A stretch of DNA of 64,000 nt, from the NCBI RefSeq assembly GCF_036881825.1, contig NZ_JBAJMW010000002.1:439408-503407 (forward strand), in the 5' to 3' direction. Origin of the DNA: Tersicoccus mangrovi. Lineage in GTDB: Bacteria > Actinomycetota > Actinomycetes > Actinomycetales > Micrococcaceae. The notes beneath the pieces are model-generated. The model was not told the origin of the DNA. It was given only the letters and a program-made list of their open reading frames with translations, and ran no database searches. Positions 1 to 8,459 of the stretch are shown here, one piece after another (the stretch's first letter is position 1; every line of letters starts with the position of its first letter). Made by a program: the position numbers and the translations under genes.

Positions 1-1
1 C

Positions 2-838
2 GCCGACGAGCTGGCGTGCCTGTGGCTGGCCTACCTGCGCTGGTACCGCACGCAGGGCCAGCTGCTGCCCGAGGCCGCTCCCGAGCCGCCGCCGACGTGG
101 CTCGAGTCGAATCCGCACATGCGGCACCGTCGCGCCCCGGGCAACGCCTGCCTCTCGGGCCTGGGCACCGGGCGGATGGGCACGGTCGAGCGGCCCGTCA
201 ACCCGGACTCGAAGGGCTGCGGGACGGTCATGCGCTCCGCGCCCTTCGGCCTCGTGCCGCACGTCGCGGTCGAGGACATGGTGCACCTGGCCGCGCGCGG
301 ATCGGCCCTGACGCACGGGCACCCGACCGCGGCCGCCTCCGCCGGGGCCCTCGCGGGCATCGTCGCCCGGATCGTCCGCGGCTCGACGCTGGACGACGCC
401 GTCGCCCAGACCGTCGACGCCCTGTCCCGGGCCGGGGAGGGTGCCGCCGAGACGCACACGGCGCTGCGGACGGCGGTCGAGGCCGCGGCGGCGGACCGCG
501 CGGACCGGTCCCCCGGTGCCGTCGTCCCCGTCGACCCGCCCCGGCTGACCGCGCGCTTCGGTGAGGGCTGGGTCGCCGAGGAGGCGCTCGCGATCGCGGT
601 GTACTGCGCGCTGGTCGACGCCGACGAGGACCCCGCCACACACCTGCGCCGGACCCTGGTGCGGGCGGCCAATCATGACGGGGACAGCGACTCGACCGCG
701 GCGATCGCGGGCAACATCGTCGGCGCCCTGCACGGCACGGCCGCCCTCGACCCGGCGTGGGTCGCCGCCCTCGTGGAGCGTGACGTCGTCGAGCGCGAGG
801 TCGACGAGTTCCTCGCCGCGGTGGCCGGCGCCCGCTGA
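2..838 (+). CDS. ADP-ribosylglycohydrolase family protein, 5'-truncated by window edge
   Basis: The reading frame is open from the first bases of the window, so the start lies upstream. The visible 278 residues carry the hallmarks of the ARH/DraG family: an RAPGN segment followed by CLSGL, then NPDSKGCGTVMRSAPFG, and near the C-terminus NHDGDSDSTAAIAGN, the aspartate motif that coordinates the two magnesium ions. These enzymes remove ADP-ribose from proteins or small ADP-ribosyl compounds in the cytoplasm. The substrate cannot be read from the sequence. The gene converges on the exonuclease gene with a gap of about 30 nt. Confidence 0.85.
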   Translation, partial: ADELACLWLAYLRWYRTQGQLLPEAAPEPPPTWLESNPHMRHRRAPGNACLSGLGTGRMGTVERPVNPDSKGCGTVMRSAPFGLVPHVAVEDMVHLAARGSALTHGHPTAAASAGALAGIVARIVRGSTLDDAVAQTVDALSRAGEGAAETHTALRTAVEAAAADRADRSPGAVVPVDPPRLTARFGEGWVAEEALAIAVYCALVDADEDPATHLRRTLVRAANHDGDSDSTAAIAGNIVGALHGTAALDPAWVAALVERDVVEREVDEFLAAVAGAR

Positions 839-870
839 CGTCGGCACGACCGCGTCGCGTCAGGGTCCGG

Positions 871-1608
871 TCAGCCGGTCAGGCGCAGGCCCTCCCCGAC
901 GGCGACGGCGTCCCGGCCGCGCGCGGGCCACGCGTCGTCCCGGGTGGAGGGCCAGTCGTCGGCGTCGTGCCGGCGGAACCGACCGTCGACGACGTCGAAC
1001 AGGGCGAGCTGGCGGGGACGCGCCGGGTCCGTCGCCGCACCCGGACCCCAGGCCGTGGCCGGCAGGTCCAGGCGCGCGAACAGCGTGGCGAGGTCGGTCA
1101 CCGCGTGGCGGCGGGCGACGTCGATCATGATGCCGGCGCACGCGCGCGCGTCCTCGAGCGGGTCGTGGTGCTGGAGCAGTGGAACGCCCGCCTCGGCGGC
1201 GACGAAGGGCAGCGAGTAGGACGGCAGTCGGTAGGTGCGGCGGGCGAGGCGGACGGTGCAGGCGGACCGCGCGGGGGCGACCGTGACCCCGCAGGCCCGG
1301 GCGGCCTCGATGAAGACGCCGAGGTCGAAGGCAGCGTTGTGGGCGACCATGAGGTCGCCGTCGACGAAGCGCTCGATCCGGCCCAGGGCCTCCGCCGTGG
1401 TCTCCGCGCGGGCTACGTCGGCGGCGGTGATGCCGTGGATCGCGACGTTGGCCGGTTCGAAGTGATCGGTGCCCGGCGGCGGCCGCATCAGCCAGGAGGT
1501 CTCCTCGACCACGCGCCCGTCGCGGACCTTGACCAGTCCGACGGCGCACGGGGAGCCGCGGTGGCCGTTGGCGGTCTCGAAGTCGATGGCCGTGAACGCG
1601 ATTCCCAC
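871..1608 (-). CDS. DnaQ-like 3'-5' exonuclease (DEDD family)
   Basis: A 245-residue protein with the exonuclease I motif FTAIDFETAN at residues 5-14 (catalytic Asp and Glu) and the exonuclease II motif MVAHNAAFDLGVF near residue 87. An HDPLEDARA segment near residue 147 fits the exonuclease III region. It resembles the proofreading epsilon subunit and related stand-alone exonucleases. It lacks the long extension or BRCT domain of some actinobacterial relatives. The start is GTG, chosen because a TAGCGT box lies 6 nt upstream. The role in repair or RNA turnover is inferred from the family only. Confidence 0.85.
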   Translation of the reverse strand: MGIAFTAIDFETANGHRGSPCAVGLVKVRDGRVVEETSWLMRPPPGTDHFEPANVAIHGITAADVARAETTAEALGRIERFVDGDLMVAHNAAFDLGVFIEAARACGVTVAPARSACTVRLARRTYRLPSYSLPFVAAEAGVPLLQHHDPLEDARACAGIMIDVARRHAVTDLATLFARLDLPATAWGPGAATDPARPRQLALFDVVDGRFRRHDADDWPSTRDDAWPARGRDAVAVGEGLRLTG

Positions 1609-1614
1609 CCCGTC

Positions 1615-1620
1615 ACGCTA
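1615..1620 (-). promoter_or_regulatory. Predicted -10 box, leaderless start of the exonuclease gene
   Basis: TAGCGT on the minus strand is followed by 6 nt and the GTG start at 1608. No Shine-Dalgarno sequence is present between. The arrangement matches other leaderless candidates in this window. Confidence 0.55.
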
Positions 1621-1748
1621 CCGCCCGCGCCGGTCCGTCCTCGGACACAACGCCGGACAGCACACCGGACGCCACGCCGTCCCCCGCGCTTCCCGACGGC
1701 GTGGCTGAGACCACGGTCCCGCAGAGCCGGGCCACAGCGTCCAGCCCG

Positions 1749-1754
1749 TACGCT
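1749..1754 (+). promoter_or_regulatory. Predicted -10 box, leaderless start of the DedA gene
   Basis: TACGCT is followed by 6 nt and then the GTG start codon at 1761. No clear -35 box or ribosome binding site is visible. Confidence 0.55.
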
Positions 1755-1760
1755 TGACGG

Positions 1761-2465
1761 GTGACCTCGCTGCTGCCTGCCCTCGCCACCCTCCCGGTGG
1801 CCGGCATCCTGCCCGACTGGCTCGATCCCAACGTCTTCCTGCGCAATCCTGCCCTCGCCCCGTGGATCGTGCTGCTGGTCTGTGCCTTCGTCTTCGCCGA
1901 GACAGGCTTGCTGGTCGGGTTCTTCCTGCCGGGCGACTCGCTGCTGTTCACGGCGGGCCTGCTCGTGGCGACGGGCACCATCGGCGTCCCCATCGTGGTG
2001 CTCGGGCTGTGCGTCTTCGTCGCGGCCTTCGCCGGCGACCAGGTGGGTTACTACATCGGGCACCGCGTGGGACCGGCCGTGTTCCGGCGCCCCGACTCGC
2101 GCCTCTTCCGGAAGGAGTACGTCGACCGCGCCCACGAGTTCTTCGAGCGGTTCGGCGGCCGCGCCGTCATCCTCGCCCGGTTCGTGCCCATCGTGCGTAC
2201 CTTCGTCCCGGTGATCGCCGGCGTCGCGAAGATGCCCTACCGGACGTTCATCACCTTCAACGTGATCGGTGCTCTGCTGTGGGGCGTCGGTGTCACGCTG
2301 CTCGGGTTCTGGCTGGGCCAGTTCGACTGGGTGGGCAGGAACATCGACGTCATCTTCATCGTCATCGTGGCGGTCTCGGTGATCCCGATCGCCGTCGAGC
2401 TGCTCAAGGCGCGCCGCACCGGCCGCCAGAGCGGCACCCGCAGCGAGACCGATCCGGTCGACTGA
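1761..2465 (+). CDS. DedA family membrane protein
   Basis: 234 residues with the DedA (SNARE-associated/VTT) fold. An AETGLLVGFFLPGDSLLF segment lies near residues 48-65, GDQVGYYIGHRVG near 93, and the conserved FGGRAVILARFVPIVRTFVP stretch near 132. These are followed by a hydrophobic C-terminal helix and a basic cytoplasmic tail. DedA proteins are inner-membrane transporters, several of which flip undecaprenyl phosphate or phospholipids. Which one this member handles cannot be decided here. The gene is monocistronic and converges on rdgB. Confidence 0.9.
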   Translation: MTSLLPALATLPVAGILPDWLDPNVFLRNPALAPWIVLLVCAFVFAETGLLVGFFLPGDSLLFTAGLLVATGTIGVPIVVLGLCVFVAAFAGDQVGYYIGHRVGPAVFRRPDSRLFRKEYVDRAHEFFERFGGRAVILARFVPIVRTFVPVIAGVAKMPYRTFITFNVIGALLWGVGVTLLGFWLGQFDWVGRNIDVIFIVIVAVSVIPIAVELLKARRTGRQSGTRSETDPVD

Positions 2466-2493
2466 GCCCGGAGCGGGCCCTTCTGCCCAGCGG

Positions 2494-3159
2494 CTACCGG
2501 GCCGCCAGCGCGCTCACCACGTGCGGCACGAGGGCGCGCATCGCCTGGCCGCGGTGGCTGATGGCGTTCTTCTCGGCGGGGTCGAGTTCGGCGCAGCTGC
2601 GATCGTGCCCGTCCGGGCGCAGGATCGGGTCGTACCCGAACCCGTGCTCCCCGCGCGGTTCGTGCAACAGGGTGCCGCGCAGCTGCCCGTGCACGACGAC
2701 GGGCTCGACGTCCGCTCCCGGGTGTCCGCCCGGCACGACGAGCGCGGCCGCACAGACGAAGGCCGCACCGCGGTGCTCGTCGTCGTCGATGTCGCCGAGC
2801 TGGGCGAGCAGCAGGCGCAGGTTGGCCTCGTCGTCGCCGTGCCGGCCCGCCCAGCGGGCGGAGAAGATGCCCGGAGCCCCGCCGAGCACGTCCACGGCCA
2901 GGCCGGAGTCGTCGGCGATGGCGGGCAGACCCGTCGCCGCAGCGACCGCGTGGGCCTTGAGCAGGGCGTTCTCGGCGAAGGTCACGCCGGTCTCGCGCAC
3001 GTCGGGGGCACCGGCGGTCCCGGCGTCGATCACGTCGGTGTCGACGTCGAGCGCGCGGCCGCCCGGCAGAACAGTCCCGCGCAGCATCTCCCGCAGCTCC
3101 ACCAGCTTGCCCCGGTTGTGCGTCGCGAGGACGAGGCGGGCGCTTCCGGCCCCGGTCAT
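2494..3159 (-). CDS. rdgB: Non-canonical purine NTP pyrophosphatase (RdgB/HAM1 family)
   Basis: 221 residues. The N-terminus LVLATHNRGKLVEL is the Ham1 substrate-binding signature. DDSGLAVDVLGGAPGIFSARWAG follows in the middle and an FGYDPIL segment near the C-terminus. The enzyme hydrolyses ITP, dITP and XTP to monophosphates and so keeps deaminated purines out of nucleic acids. I chose the ATG at 3159, directly before the conserved strand. The gene lies 11 nt downstream of rph in the same direction, the same rph-rdgB order as Rv1340-Rv1341 in M. tuberculosis. Confidence 0.93.
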   Translation of the reverse strand: MTGAGSARLVLATHNRGKLVELREMLRGTVLPGGRALDVDTDVIDAGTAGAPDVRETGVTFAENALLKAHAVAAATGLPAIADDSGLAVDVLGGAPGIFSARWAGRHGDDEANLRLLLAQLGDIDDDEHRGAAFVCAAALVVPGGHPGADVEPVVVHGQLRGTLLHEPRGEHGFGYDPILRPDGHDRSCAELDPAEKNAISHRGQAMRALVPHVVSALAAR

Positions 3160-3170
3160 CGCGCCGCCGC

Positions 3171-3959
3171 TCACGCCTCGCCCAGGGTGGAGCGCTGGAT
3201 GGCGGCGAGTTCGGTGGTGCCGGCGAGGGCGAGGTCGAGCAGGGCGTCGAGCTCGGACCGGTTGAACGGGACCCCCTCGGCGGTCCCCTGCACCTCGACG
3301 AACTGGCCGGAGCCGGTGACGACGACGTTCATGTCGGTCTCGGCGCGGGCGTCCTCGACGTAGGGCAGGTCCAGCATGGGGACGCCGTCGATGATGCCGA
3401 CGCTCACGGCGGAGACCGTGTCCTTCAGCGGCTTCGCGGTGGGCTTGATGAGTTTCTTCGTGCGAGCCCAGGTGACGGCGTCGGCGAGCGCGACGTAGGC
3501 ACCGGTGATCGCCGCGGTGCGGGTGCCGCCGTCGGCCTGGAGGACGTCGCAGTCGAGCACGATGGTGTTCTCGCCGAGTTCCTTCAGGTCGATGATCGAG
3601 CGCAGCGAGCGGCCGATCAGGCGCGAGATCTCGTGGGTGCGGCCGCCGATGCGGCCCTTGACCGACTCGCGGTCCGAGCGGGTGTTGGTGGCCCGCGGCA
3701 GCATCGCGTACTCGGCGGTGGCCCAGCCACGCCCCTCGCCCTTGAGCCAGCGGGGCACGCCCTCGGTCAGGGACGCGGTGCACAGGACGCGGGTGTTGCC
3801 GAACTCGATCAGGGCCGACCCCTCCGCCTGGGCGGACCAGCCCCGGGTGATGCTGATGGGGCGCAGCTCGTCAGGAGCGCGTCCGTCGGCCCTCACCACG
3901 GGCGCGATCGCGGAGGACGGAGTCGCGGCGGACGAGGCGGTGGTCGAGGCGTCAGTCAT
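3171..3959 (-). CDS. rph: Ribonuclease PH
   Basis: 262 residues. After an Ala/Ser-rich start of about 20 residues comes RADGRAPDELRPISITRG, then the RNase PH core with GEGRGWATAEYAMLPRAT, GRTHEISRLIGRSLRSI and CDVLQADGGTRTAAITGA. These are the phosphate-binding and hexamer-interface segments of the family. The enzyme trims the 3' ends of tRNA precursors using phosphate. The ATG sits 6 nt after a TAGGCT box. It heads an rph-rdgB operon. Confidence 0.95.
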   Translation of the reverse strand: MTDASTTASSAATPSSAIAPVVRADGRAPDELRPISITRGWSAQAEGSALIEFGNTRVLCTASLTEGVPRWLKGEGRGWATAEYAMLPRATNTRSDRESVKGRIGGRTHEISRLIGRSLRSIIDLKELGENTIVLDCDVLQADGGTRTAAITGAYVALADAVTWARTKKLIKPTAKPLKDTVSAVSVGIIDGVPMLDLPYVEDARAETDMNVVVTGSGQFVEVQGTAEGVPFNRSELDALLDLALAGTTELAAIQRSTLGEA

Positions 3960-3965
3960 GGTTCC

Positions 3966-3971
3966 AGCCTA
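3966..3971 (-). promoter_or_regulatory. Predicted -10 box, leaderless start of rph
   Basis: TAGGCT on the minus strand, then GGAACC, then the ATG at 3959. The same hexamer occurs at the same distance before the ABC ATPase gene. Confidence 0.6.
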
Positions 3972-4128
3972 GGGGTTTCCGGCGGTGGGGTTCGGCGGGC
4001 GGACCTCAGTCGCAGCGGGCCGTCATGCCACCGTCGACGACGATCTCGCTCGACGGTGACGGTCCCGCCGCAACCGTGCGTGAGGACGCGGCGCCGTGGA
4101 CCGGCACCAGCCGGCGAGAAGGGGGAAC

Positions 4129-4950
4129 CTAGCCCCGGTCGACCCGGCCGGCGCCGTGCAGCACGAAGACGTCCCCCGCGGCCACCGTCTCGACCTGACC
4201 GGTGAACACCTCGCGGGCCTCCTCGCGGCTGCGGACCGGGTCGTTCCACACCGGCAGGTGGGTCAGGGCGAGCACGTGGGCCCCGGCCGAGCGCGCCGAC
4301 TCCCCCGCCCGCAGGCCGGTCAGGTGCACCCCGCGCACGGCGTCGTCCCGACCCTCGTGGTAGGCGGCCTCGCACAGGTAGAAGCAGGCGGACCTCGCGG
4401 CCTCGTCCAGCGCCGGGCACGCATCGGTGTCGCCCGAGTAGGCCAGCACCGCCTGGGCGCCGTCGTCCCCGGGGCCGGTGATCCGCAGCGCGTACGCCTC
4501 CTCGACCGGGTGGTCCACCGGGTAGGGCGTGACCGTGAACGGGCCGATGTGCTCCGTCTTCATGGCGGCCCAGGTGTGGAACTCGAACTCCGCGTGCATG
4601 CCCGGGTCCGGCGGCAGTTCGGCCACCAGCGCGAGCCGGTCGGCCAGCATGCCCGCCGCGTACACGGGAACGGGGTGCCCGCTCCAGCCCGCCGGGTTCC
4701 ACCGGAGCGCCACGTGCAGGCCGACCATGTCCAGATAGTGGTCGGCGTGAGCGTGGGAGATGATGACGGCGTCGAGCCGGTCCAGCCCGATGTAGGACTG
4801 CAGCGCCCCGAGCGAGCCGCTGCCCAGGTCCATCGCGACGTTCCAGGTGCGCCCGTCCGCGTCCTCCGCGGAGAGCAGGTAGCACGACGCCGGGGAATCG
4901 GGTCGGGGGAAGGAGCCGGCGCAGCCGACGATCGTGACGCGCACGCTCAC
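4129..4950 (-). CDS. Metallo-beta-lactamase fold phosphodiesterase (Rv1339-like)
   Basis: 273 residues. The metal site SHAHADHYLDM lies at residues 65-75 and a SGDTDACPAL segment further on supplies the bridging Asp. The gene order murI, this gene, rph, rdgB matches Rv1338-Rv1341 of M. tuberculosis. Rv1339 has been reported as an atypical cyclic-AMP phosphodiesterase, so this protein is probably a cytoplasmic cyclic-nucleotide or RNA-type phosphodiesterase. That assignment is by synteny and fold, not by residues that define the substrate. The GTG start overlaps the murI stop by 4 nt (GTGA), which implies translational coupling. Confidence 0.8.
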   Translation of the reverse strand: MSVRVTIVGCAGSFPRPDSPASCYLLSAEDADGRTWNVAMDLGSGSLGALQSYIGLDRLDAVIISHAHADHYLDMVGLHVALRWNPAGWSGHPVPVYAAGMLADRLALVAELPPDPGMHAEFEFHTWAAMKTEHIGPFTVTPYPVDHPVEEAYALRITGPGDDGAQAVLAYSGDTDACPALDEAARSACFYLCEAAYHEGRDDAVRGVHLTGLRAGESARSAGAHVLALTHLPVWNDPVRSREEAREVFTGQVETVAAGDVFVLHGAGRVDRG

Positions 4951-5987
4951 CCGACTCCCCCGCCGGACCCGAGGCGGGTGCGGTGGATGATCTGGTCGGT
5001 CGAACGGGACGAGACGCGAGTGGGCAGCGTCATCGCGGCACGGCTCGCCACCGATTGGCGTGCCGCGGCCAGCATCTCCGGGGTGATCCGGGCCAGCGTG
5101 CCGGTGGGATAGCGGGCCGCCACGTGGTCGGCGTGCTCGACGTCGCGCACCTCGGGCCCCAGGAAGCGTCGGGCGAGGGTCTCGAACTGGGCCGGGTCCC
5201 CGGTCGCGAGGAACTGGTGCTGCGGCGGCGGCCCCCCGGCCGGCCGCGCGAGATCGTGGTCGATGAGGGCCCGGTACACGTCCTTCGCGGTCTCCTCGGC
5301 ACTGGAGACGAGGGTGACGTCGTCGCCCATCTGGTAGGAGATGACCCCCGTCAGGAGCGGGTAGTGGGTGCAGCCGAGCACGAGGGTGTCCACGCCGGCC
5401 TCCTTGAGCGGCGCCAGGTACCGGCCGGCCGTCTCGAGCAGTTCGGGCCCGCTGGTGATGCCGGCCTCGACGTAGTCGACGAAGGCGGGACACGAGGCGG
5501 ACGTGATCTGCAGGTGCGGAGCCGCGGCGAAGGTGTCCTCGTAGGCGCGGGAACCGACGGTCGCCGCGGTGCCGATGACGCCGATCCGCCCGTTCCGCGT
5601 CGAGGCCACCGCGCGGCGCACGGCCGGCTGGATGACCTCGATGACGGGGATGCCGTAGGCGGCGGTGTACCGCTCCCGGGCGTCGCGCAGCACGGCGGCC
5701 GAGGCGGAGTTGCAGGCGATGACGAGCAGCTTGACGCCGGCGTCGACCAGTTCGTCCATGACGCCGAGCGCGTTGGCGCGGACCTCGGCGATGGGCAGCG
5801 GGCCGTACGGGGCGCGAGCGGTGTCCCCCACGTACAGGATGGACTCGTGCGGCAGCTGGTCGATGACGGAACGGGCCACCGTCAGTCCGCCGACGCCGGA
5901 GTCGAAGATCCCGATCGGGGCGAAGCTTCGGGTGCGCGTCGAGTCGACGTCGTCGCTCGACGTCGAGCTGGGGACGGCACGTTTCAT
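4947..5987 (-). CDS. murI: Glutamate racemase
   Basis: 346 residues, longer than the usual 265-285. There is an extra acidic/Ser-rich N-terminal stretch of about 23 residues and a C-terminal tail of about 50. The catalytic cysteines are in IACNSASA (Cys92) and LGCTHYP (Cys206, His208), and the substrate loop IGIFDSGVGG is at residues 25-34. It supplies D-glutamate for peptidoglycan. The ATG is 7 nt downstream of a TAGTCT box, and the gene is coupled to the downstream phosphodiesterase-like gene. Confidence 0.95.
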   Translation of the reverse strand: MKRAVPSSTSSDDVDSTRTRSFAPIGIFDSGVGGLTVARSVIDQLPHESILYVGDTARAPYGPLPIAEVRANALGVMDELVDAGVKLLVIACNSASAAVLRDARERYTAAYGIPVIEVIQPAVRRAVASTRNGRIGVIGTAATVGSRAYEDTFAAAPHLQITSASCPAFVDYVEAGITSGPELLETAGRYLAPLKEAGVDTLVLGCTHYPLLTGVISYQMGDDVTLVSSAEETAKDVYRALIDHDLARPAGGPPPQHQFLATGDPAQFETLARRFLGPEVRDVEHADHVAARYPTGTLARITPEMLAAARQSVASRAAMTLPTRVSSRSTDQIIHRTRLGSGGGVG

Positions 5988-5994
5988 TGAAGGA

Positions 5995-6000
5995 AGACTA
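5995..6000 (-). promoter_or_regulatory. Predicted -10 box, leaderless start of murI
   Basis: TAGTCT on the minus strand followed by 7 nt (TCCTTCA) and the ATG at 5987. Confidence 0.55.
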
Positions 6001-6081
6001 GCCGTTCCCTGAGCGCCGCCAGAACTTCACATCCCGTCTGCTTGCTCACACCGGGAACGGGAACGCAGGCCGAGGACGGCG

Positions 6082-6642
6082 TCAGCGGTCGAGGGCCCGC
6101 AGGAGTGCCTGCATCAGGGTGTCCTGCAGCCACGTGAGGAAGTTGTAGACGAGCGCCAGGTAGCTCTCGAGGTCCGTGGCCTCGGCCCAGTCGGTGATGC
6201 CGTGCAGCCGCGTCGCATCCTCGTCGGTGACGATGTTCAGCCGGTCGGCGAGGACGAGCCGGACGTCGTTGATGGCTCTGGAGAGGATGGTCGCCTGCTC
6301 GGGGTCGAGCTGGATGGGGTCCGACTCGATCATCAGCTGCGCCGCCTTCAGACCTGCCGTCTTCTGCTCCCGCAGGCCCCGCTCGGTCAGCCGGCGGAAC
6401 TCGAGGGAGGCCTCGTCGTCCCCGTCGACCGCGTCCGGGAGCAGGCGGCGCACCGCGGTGTCCTCCGGGACGGCGGCGTCCGGGTCGATGCCGACGAGGG
6501 CCGCCAGGGGGTCCGCGTCGGGCGCCGTCTCCGGCTCGACCATGGACGCGACGTCGTGGAATAGCTTGCCCAGCAGCTCGCGCTCGGCGTCCTCGAGGGA
6601 ACCGGTGATGCCGCGGCGCGTGGTACGGAATCCGTGGGCCAT
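6082..6642 (-). CDS. DUF2017 family protein
   Basis: 186 residues, mostly helical and acidic, starting MAHGFRTTRRG. It contains an LLPDA segment and a conserved C-terminal block with RLHGITDWAEATDLESYLALVYNFLTWLQDTL. Function is unknown. Its placement directly after clpS is conserved in actinobacteria (Rv1331-Rv1332), which suggests a link to proteolysis but does not prove one. The start ATG shares one base with the clpS stop (TGATG), so the two are translationally coupled. Confidence 0.85.
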   Translation of the reverse strand: MAHGFRTTRRGITGSLEDAERELLGKLFHDVASMVEPETAPDADPLAALVGIDPDAAVPEDTAVRRLLPDAVDGDDEASLEFRRLTERGLREQKTAGLKAAQLMIESDPIQLDPEQATILSRAINDVRLVLADRLNIVTDEDATRLHGITDWAEATDLESYLALVYNFLTWLQDTLMQALLRALDR

Positions 6643-6965
6643 CAGCTCTCGTCCGCCCGGCGATAGGTGGCCCACAGGCCGTACCCGTGCATGGCGGTCG
6701 TGTCCTGTTCGATCTTCTCGCGGCTGCCGGTCGCGACGACGGAGCGGCCCAGCTGGTGCACCTCGAGCATGAGGGTGTTCGCCTTCTCCGCGGAGTAGCC
6801 GAAGTAGCTGCGGAACACGTAGCTGACGTAGCTCATCAGGTTGACCGGGTCGTTCCAGACGATCAGCACCCACGGCACGTCGGGCTGGCTGCGGGCGTCC
6901 GGATCGGTCTGCGATGCCGGCGACGAGAGCGGGGAGGTCTGCTCGATCGGGGCGGCGATGGACAT
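6642..6965 (-). CDS. clpS: ATP-dependent Clp protease adaptor ClpS
   Basis: 107 residues with a disordered N-terminus of about 30 residues and then the ClpS core: PWVLIVWNDPVNLMSYV, HQLGRSVVATG and the C-terminal HGYGLWATYR. ClpS delivers N-degron substrates to ClpC/ClpA-ClpP and binds N-terminal bulky residues through the Asn-Asp pocket seen in WNDPVN. The ATG is 6 nt after a TACCAT box. A GGGGGA run lies so close to the ATG that it is unlikely to serve as a ribosome binding site. Confidence 0.93.
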   Translation of the reverse strand: MSIAAPIEQTSPLSSPASQTDPDARSQPDVPWVLIVWNDPVNLMSYVSYVFRSYFGYSAEKANTLMLEVHQLGRSVVATGSREKIEQDTTAMHGYGLWATYRRADES

Positions 6966-6971
6966 TCCCCC

Positions 6972-6977
6972 ATGGTA
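6972..6977 (-). promoter_or_regulatory. Predicted -10 box, leaderless start of clpS
   Basis: TACCAT on the minus strand, then GGGGGA, then the ATG at 6965. It faces the pncB promoter across a divergent intergenic region of 69 nt. Confidence 0.5.
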
Positions 6978-7021
6978 GTTCGCCGCGACGACCTGCGACG
7001 CCGGGCGTCGGTGGCGTGACC

Positions 7022-7027
7022 TAGGGT
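7022..7027 (+). promoter_or_regulatory. Predicted -10 box, leaderless start of pncB
   Basis: TAGGGT followed by 7 nt and GTG at 7035. The GTG at 7026 overlaps the hexamer and is therefore less likely as a start. Confidence 0.5.
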
Positions 7028-7034
7028 GGACCCC

Positions 7035-8363
7035 GTGAGTGACGCGACACCCGCGCGCCGGCCCAGCACGGCGCTGTTCACCGATCACTACGAGCTGACG
7101 ATGCTCCAGGCCGCCCTGCACTCGGGGGCCGCCCATCGCCGCTCGGTCTTCGAGGTGTTCGCCCGGCGGCTGCCCACGGGGCGCCGCTATGGCGTCGTCG
7201 CCGGCACCGGTCGGCTGCTCGACGGCATCGCGGACTTCCGGTTCGGCCCCGAGCAGCTCGCGTTCCTCGAGTCCACGCGCGTCGTCAACCGGCAGACCCT
7301 CGACTACCTCGCCGACTACCGGTTCACCGGCTCGGTGCGCGGCTACGCCGAGGGCGAGATGTACTTCCCGAACTCGCCGATCCTCTCCGTCGAGGGCACC
7401 TTCGCCGAGGCGTGCCTGCTGGAGACCTACCTGCTCTCGGTGCTGAACTACGACAGCGCGATCGCCTCCGCCGCGTCCCGCATGACCTTGGCCGCCGACG
7501 GCCGGCCGTGCCTGGAGATGGGCGCGCGGCGGATCCAGGAGGACGCCGCCGTCGCCGCCTCCCGCGCCGCCGTCATCGCCGGCTTCTCCGGCACCTCGAA
7601 CCTGGAGGCGGGCCGCCGCTGGGGCCTGACCACCATCGGCACCGCCGCCCACTCCTTCACCCTGCTGCACGACAGCGAGGAGGAGGCGTTCGCCGCCCAG
7701 CTGGAGTCGATGGGCCACGACACGACGCTGCTGGTCGACACGTACGACGTCGAGGCCGCGGTGCGTACCGCCGTCCGGCTCGTCGGGTCCGAGCTCGGCG
7801 CAGTGCGCCTGGATTCCGGTGACCTGGCCGTCCAGGCCCGCGAGGTGCGGGACCTGCTCGATTCCCTGGGCAACCGCGACACGAGGATCACCGTCACCTC
7901 CGACCTGGACGAGTTCGCCATCGCCGGTCTGGCCGCGGCGCCCGTCGACTCCTACGGCGTGGGCACCCAGCTGGTGATCGGCTCCGGCGTGCCGACGGCG
8001 TCCATGGTCTACAAGCTGGTCTCCCGGCAGGGCGAGGACGGCCGCTGGGTGAACGTGGCCAAGGCGTCCAAGGACAAGATCTCCGTCGGCGGCGACAAGT
8101 GGGGCATGCGCCGCCGCGACGAGGACGGCGTCGCGACCGCCGAGGTCGTCCGGATCGGCGGCCGGCCGGAGAACGACGGCGACGACCGGGCCCTGACCTG
8201 CGACTTCATCATCGACGGCGAGCTGCAGGACGGCTGGACCGGGCCGGCGGGCGTGACCCGCGCCGCGGAGCACCACGCCGCCGCCCGCGCGGAGCTGCCG
8301 CGGGCGGTGCAGTCGATGTCCCGCGGGGAGCCGGTCATCCCCACCATCGTCGAGACGGACTAG
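7035..8363 (+). CDS. pncB: Nicotinate phosphoribosyltransferase
   Basis: 442 residues. It opens with ALFTDHYELTMLQAAL, the family's N-terminal signature. ARRIQED, GFSGTSNLEAG, GTAAHS and VRLDSGDLA form the phosphoribosyl pyrophosphate and nicotinate sites, and YGVGTQLVIGSG follows. It makes nicotinate mononucleotide from nicotinic acid in the Preiss-Handler route. pncA lies about 100 nt downstream in the same direction, so nicotinamide deamination and nicotinate capture sit together. A GTG 9 nt upstream is in frame but lies in the -10 box. Confidence 0.95.
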   Translation: MSDATPARRPSTALFTDHYELTMLQAALHSGAAHRRSVFEVFARRLPTGRRYGVVAGTGRLLDGIADFRFGPEQLAFLESTRVVNRQTLDYLADYRFTGSVRGYAEGEMYFPNSPILSVEGTFAEACLLETYLLSVLNYDSAIASAASRMTLAADGRPCLEMGARRIQEDAAVAASRAAVIAGFSGTSNLEAGRRWGLTTIGTAAHSFTLLHDSEEEAFAAQLESMGHDTTLLVDTYDVEAAVRTAVRLVGSELGAVRLDSGDLAVQAREVRDLLDSLGNRDTRITVTSDLDEFAIAGLAAAPVDSYGVGTQLVIGSGVPTASMVYKLVSRQGEDGRWVNVAKASKDKISVGGDKWGMRRRDEDGVATAEVVRIGGRPENDGDDRALTCDFIIDGELQDGWTGPAGVTRAAEHHAAARAELPRAVQSMSRGEPVIPTIVETD

Positions 8364-8366
8364 CGT

Positions 8367-8394
8367 CACCAGCACCAGCACCAGCACCAGCACC
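8367..8394 (+). repeat. CACCAG hexamer tandem repeat
   Basis: Four full CACCAG units and a partial fifth lie in the pncB-pncA spacer just after the pncB stop. Related CGAGCACCGAGCG repeats follow. Such a microsatellite-like run may vary in copy number by slippage. Confidence 0.9.
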
Positions 8395-8459
8395 GAGCGC
8401 CGAGCACCGAGCGTCACCGAGTACCGCCGGCACCGTCCGGCCGCCAGAACGGAGCGAGC

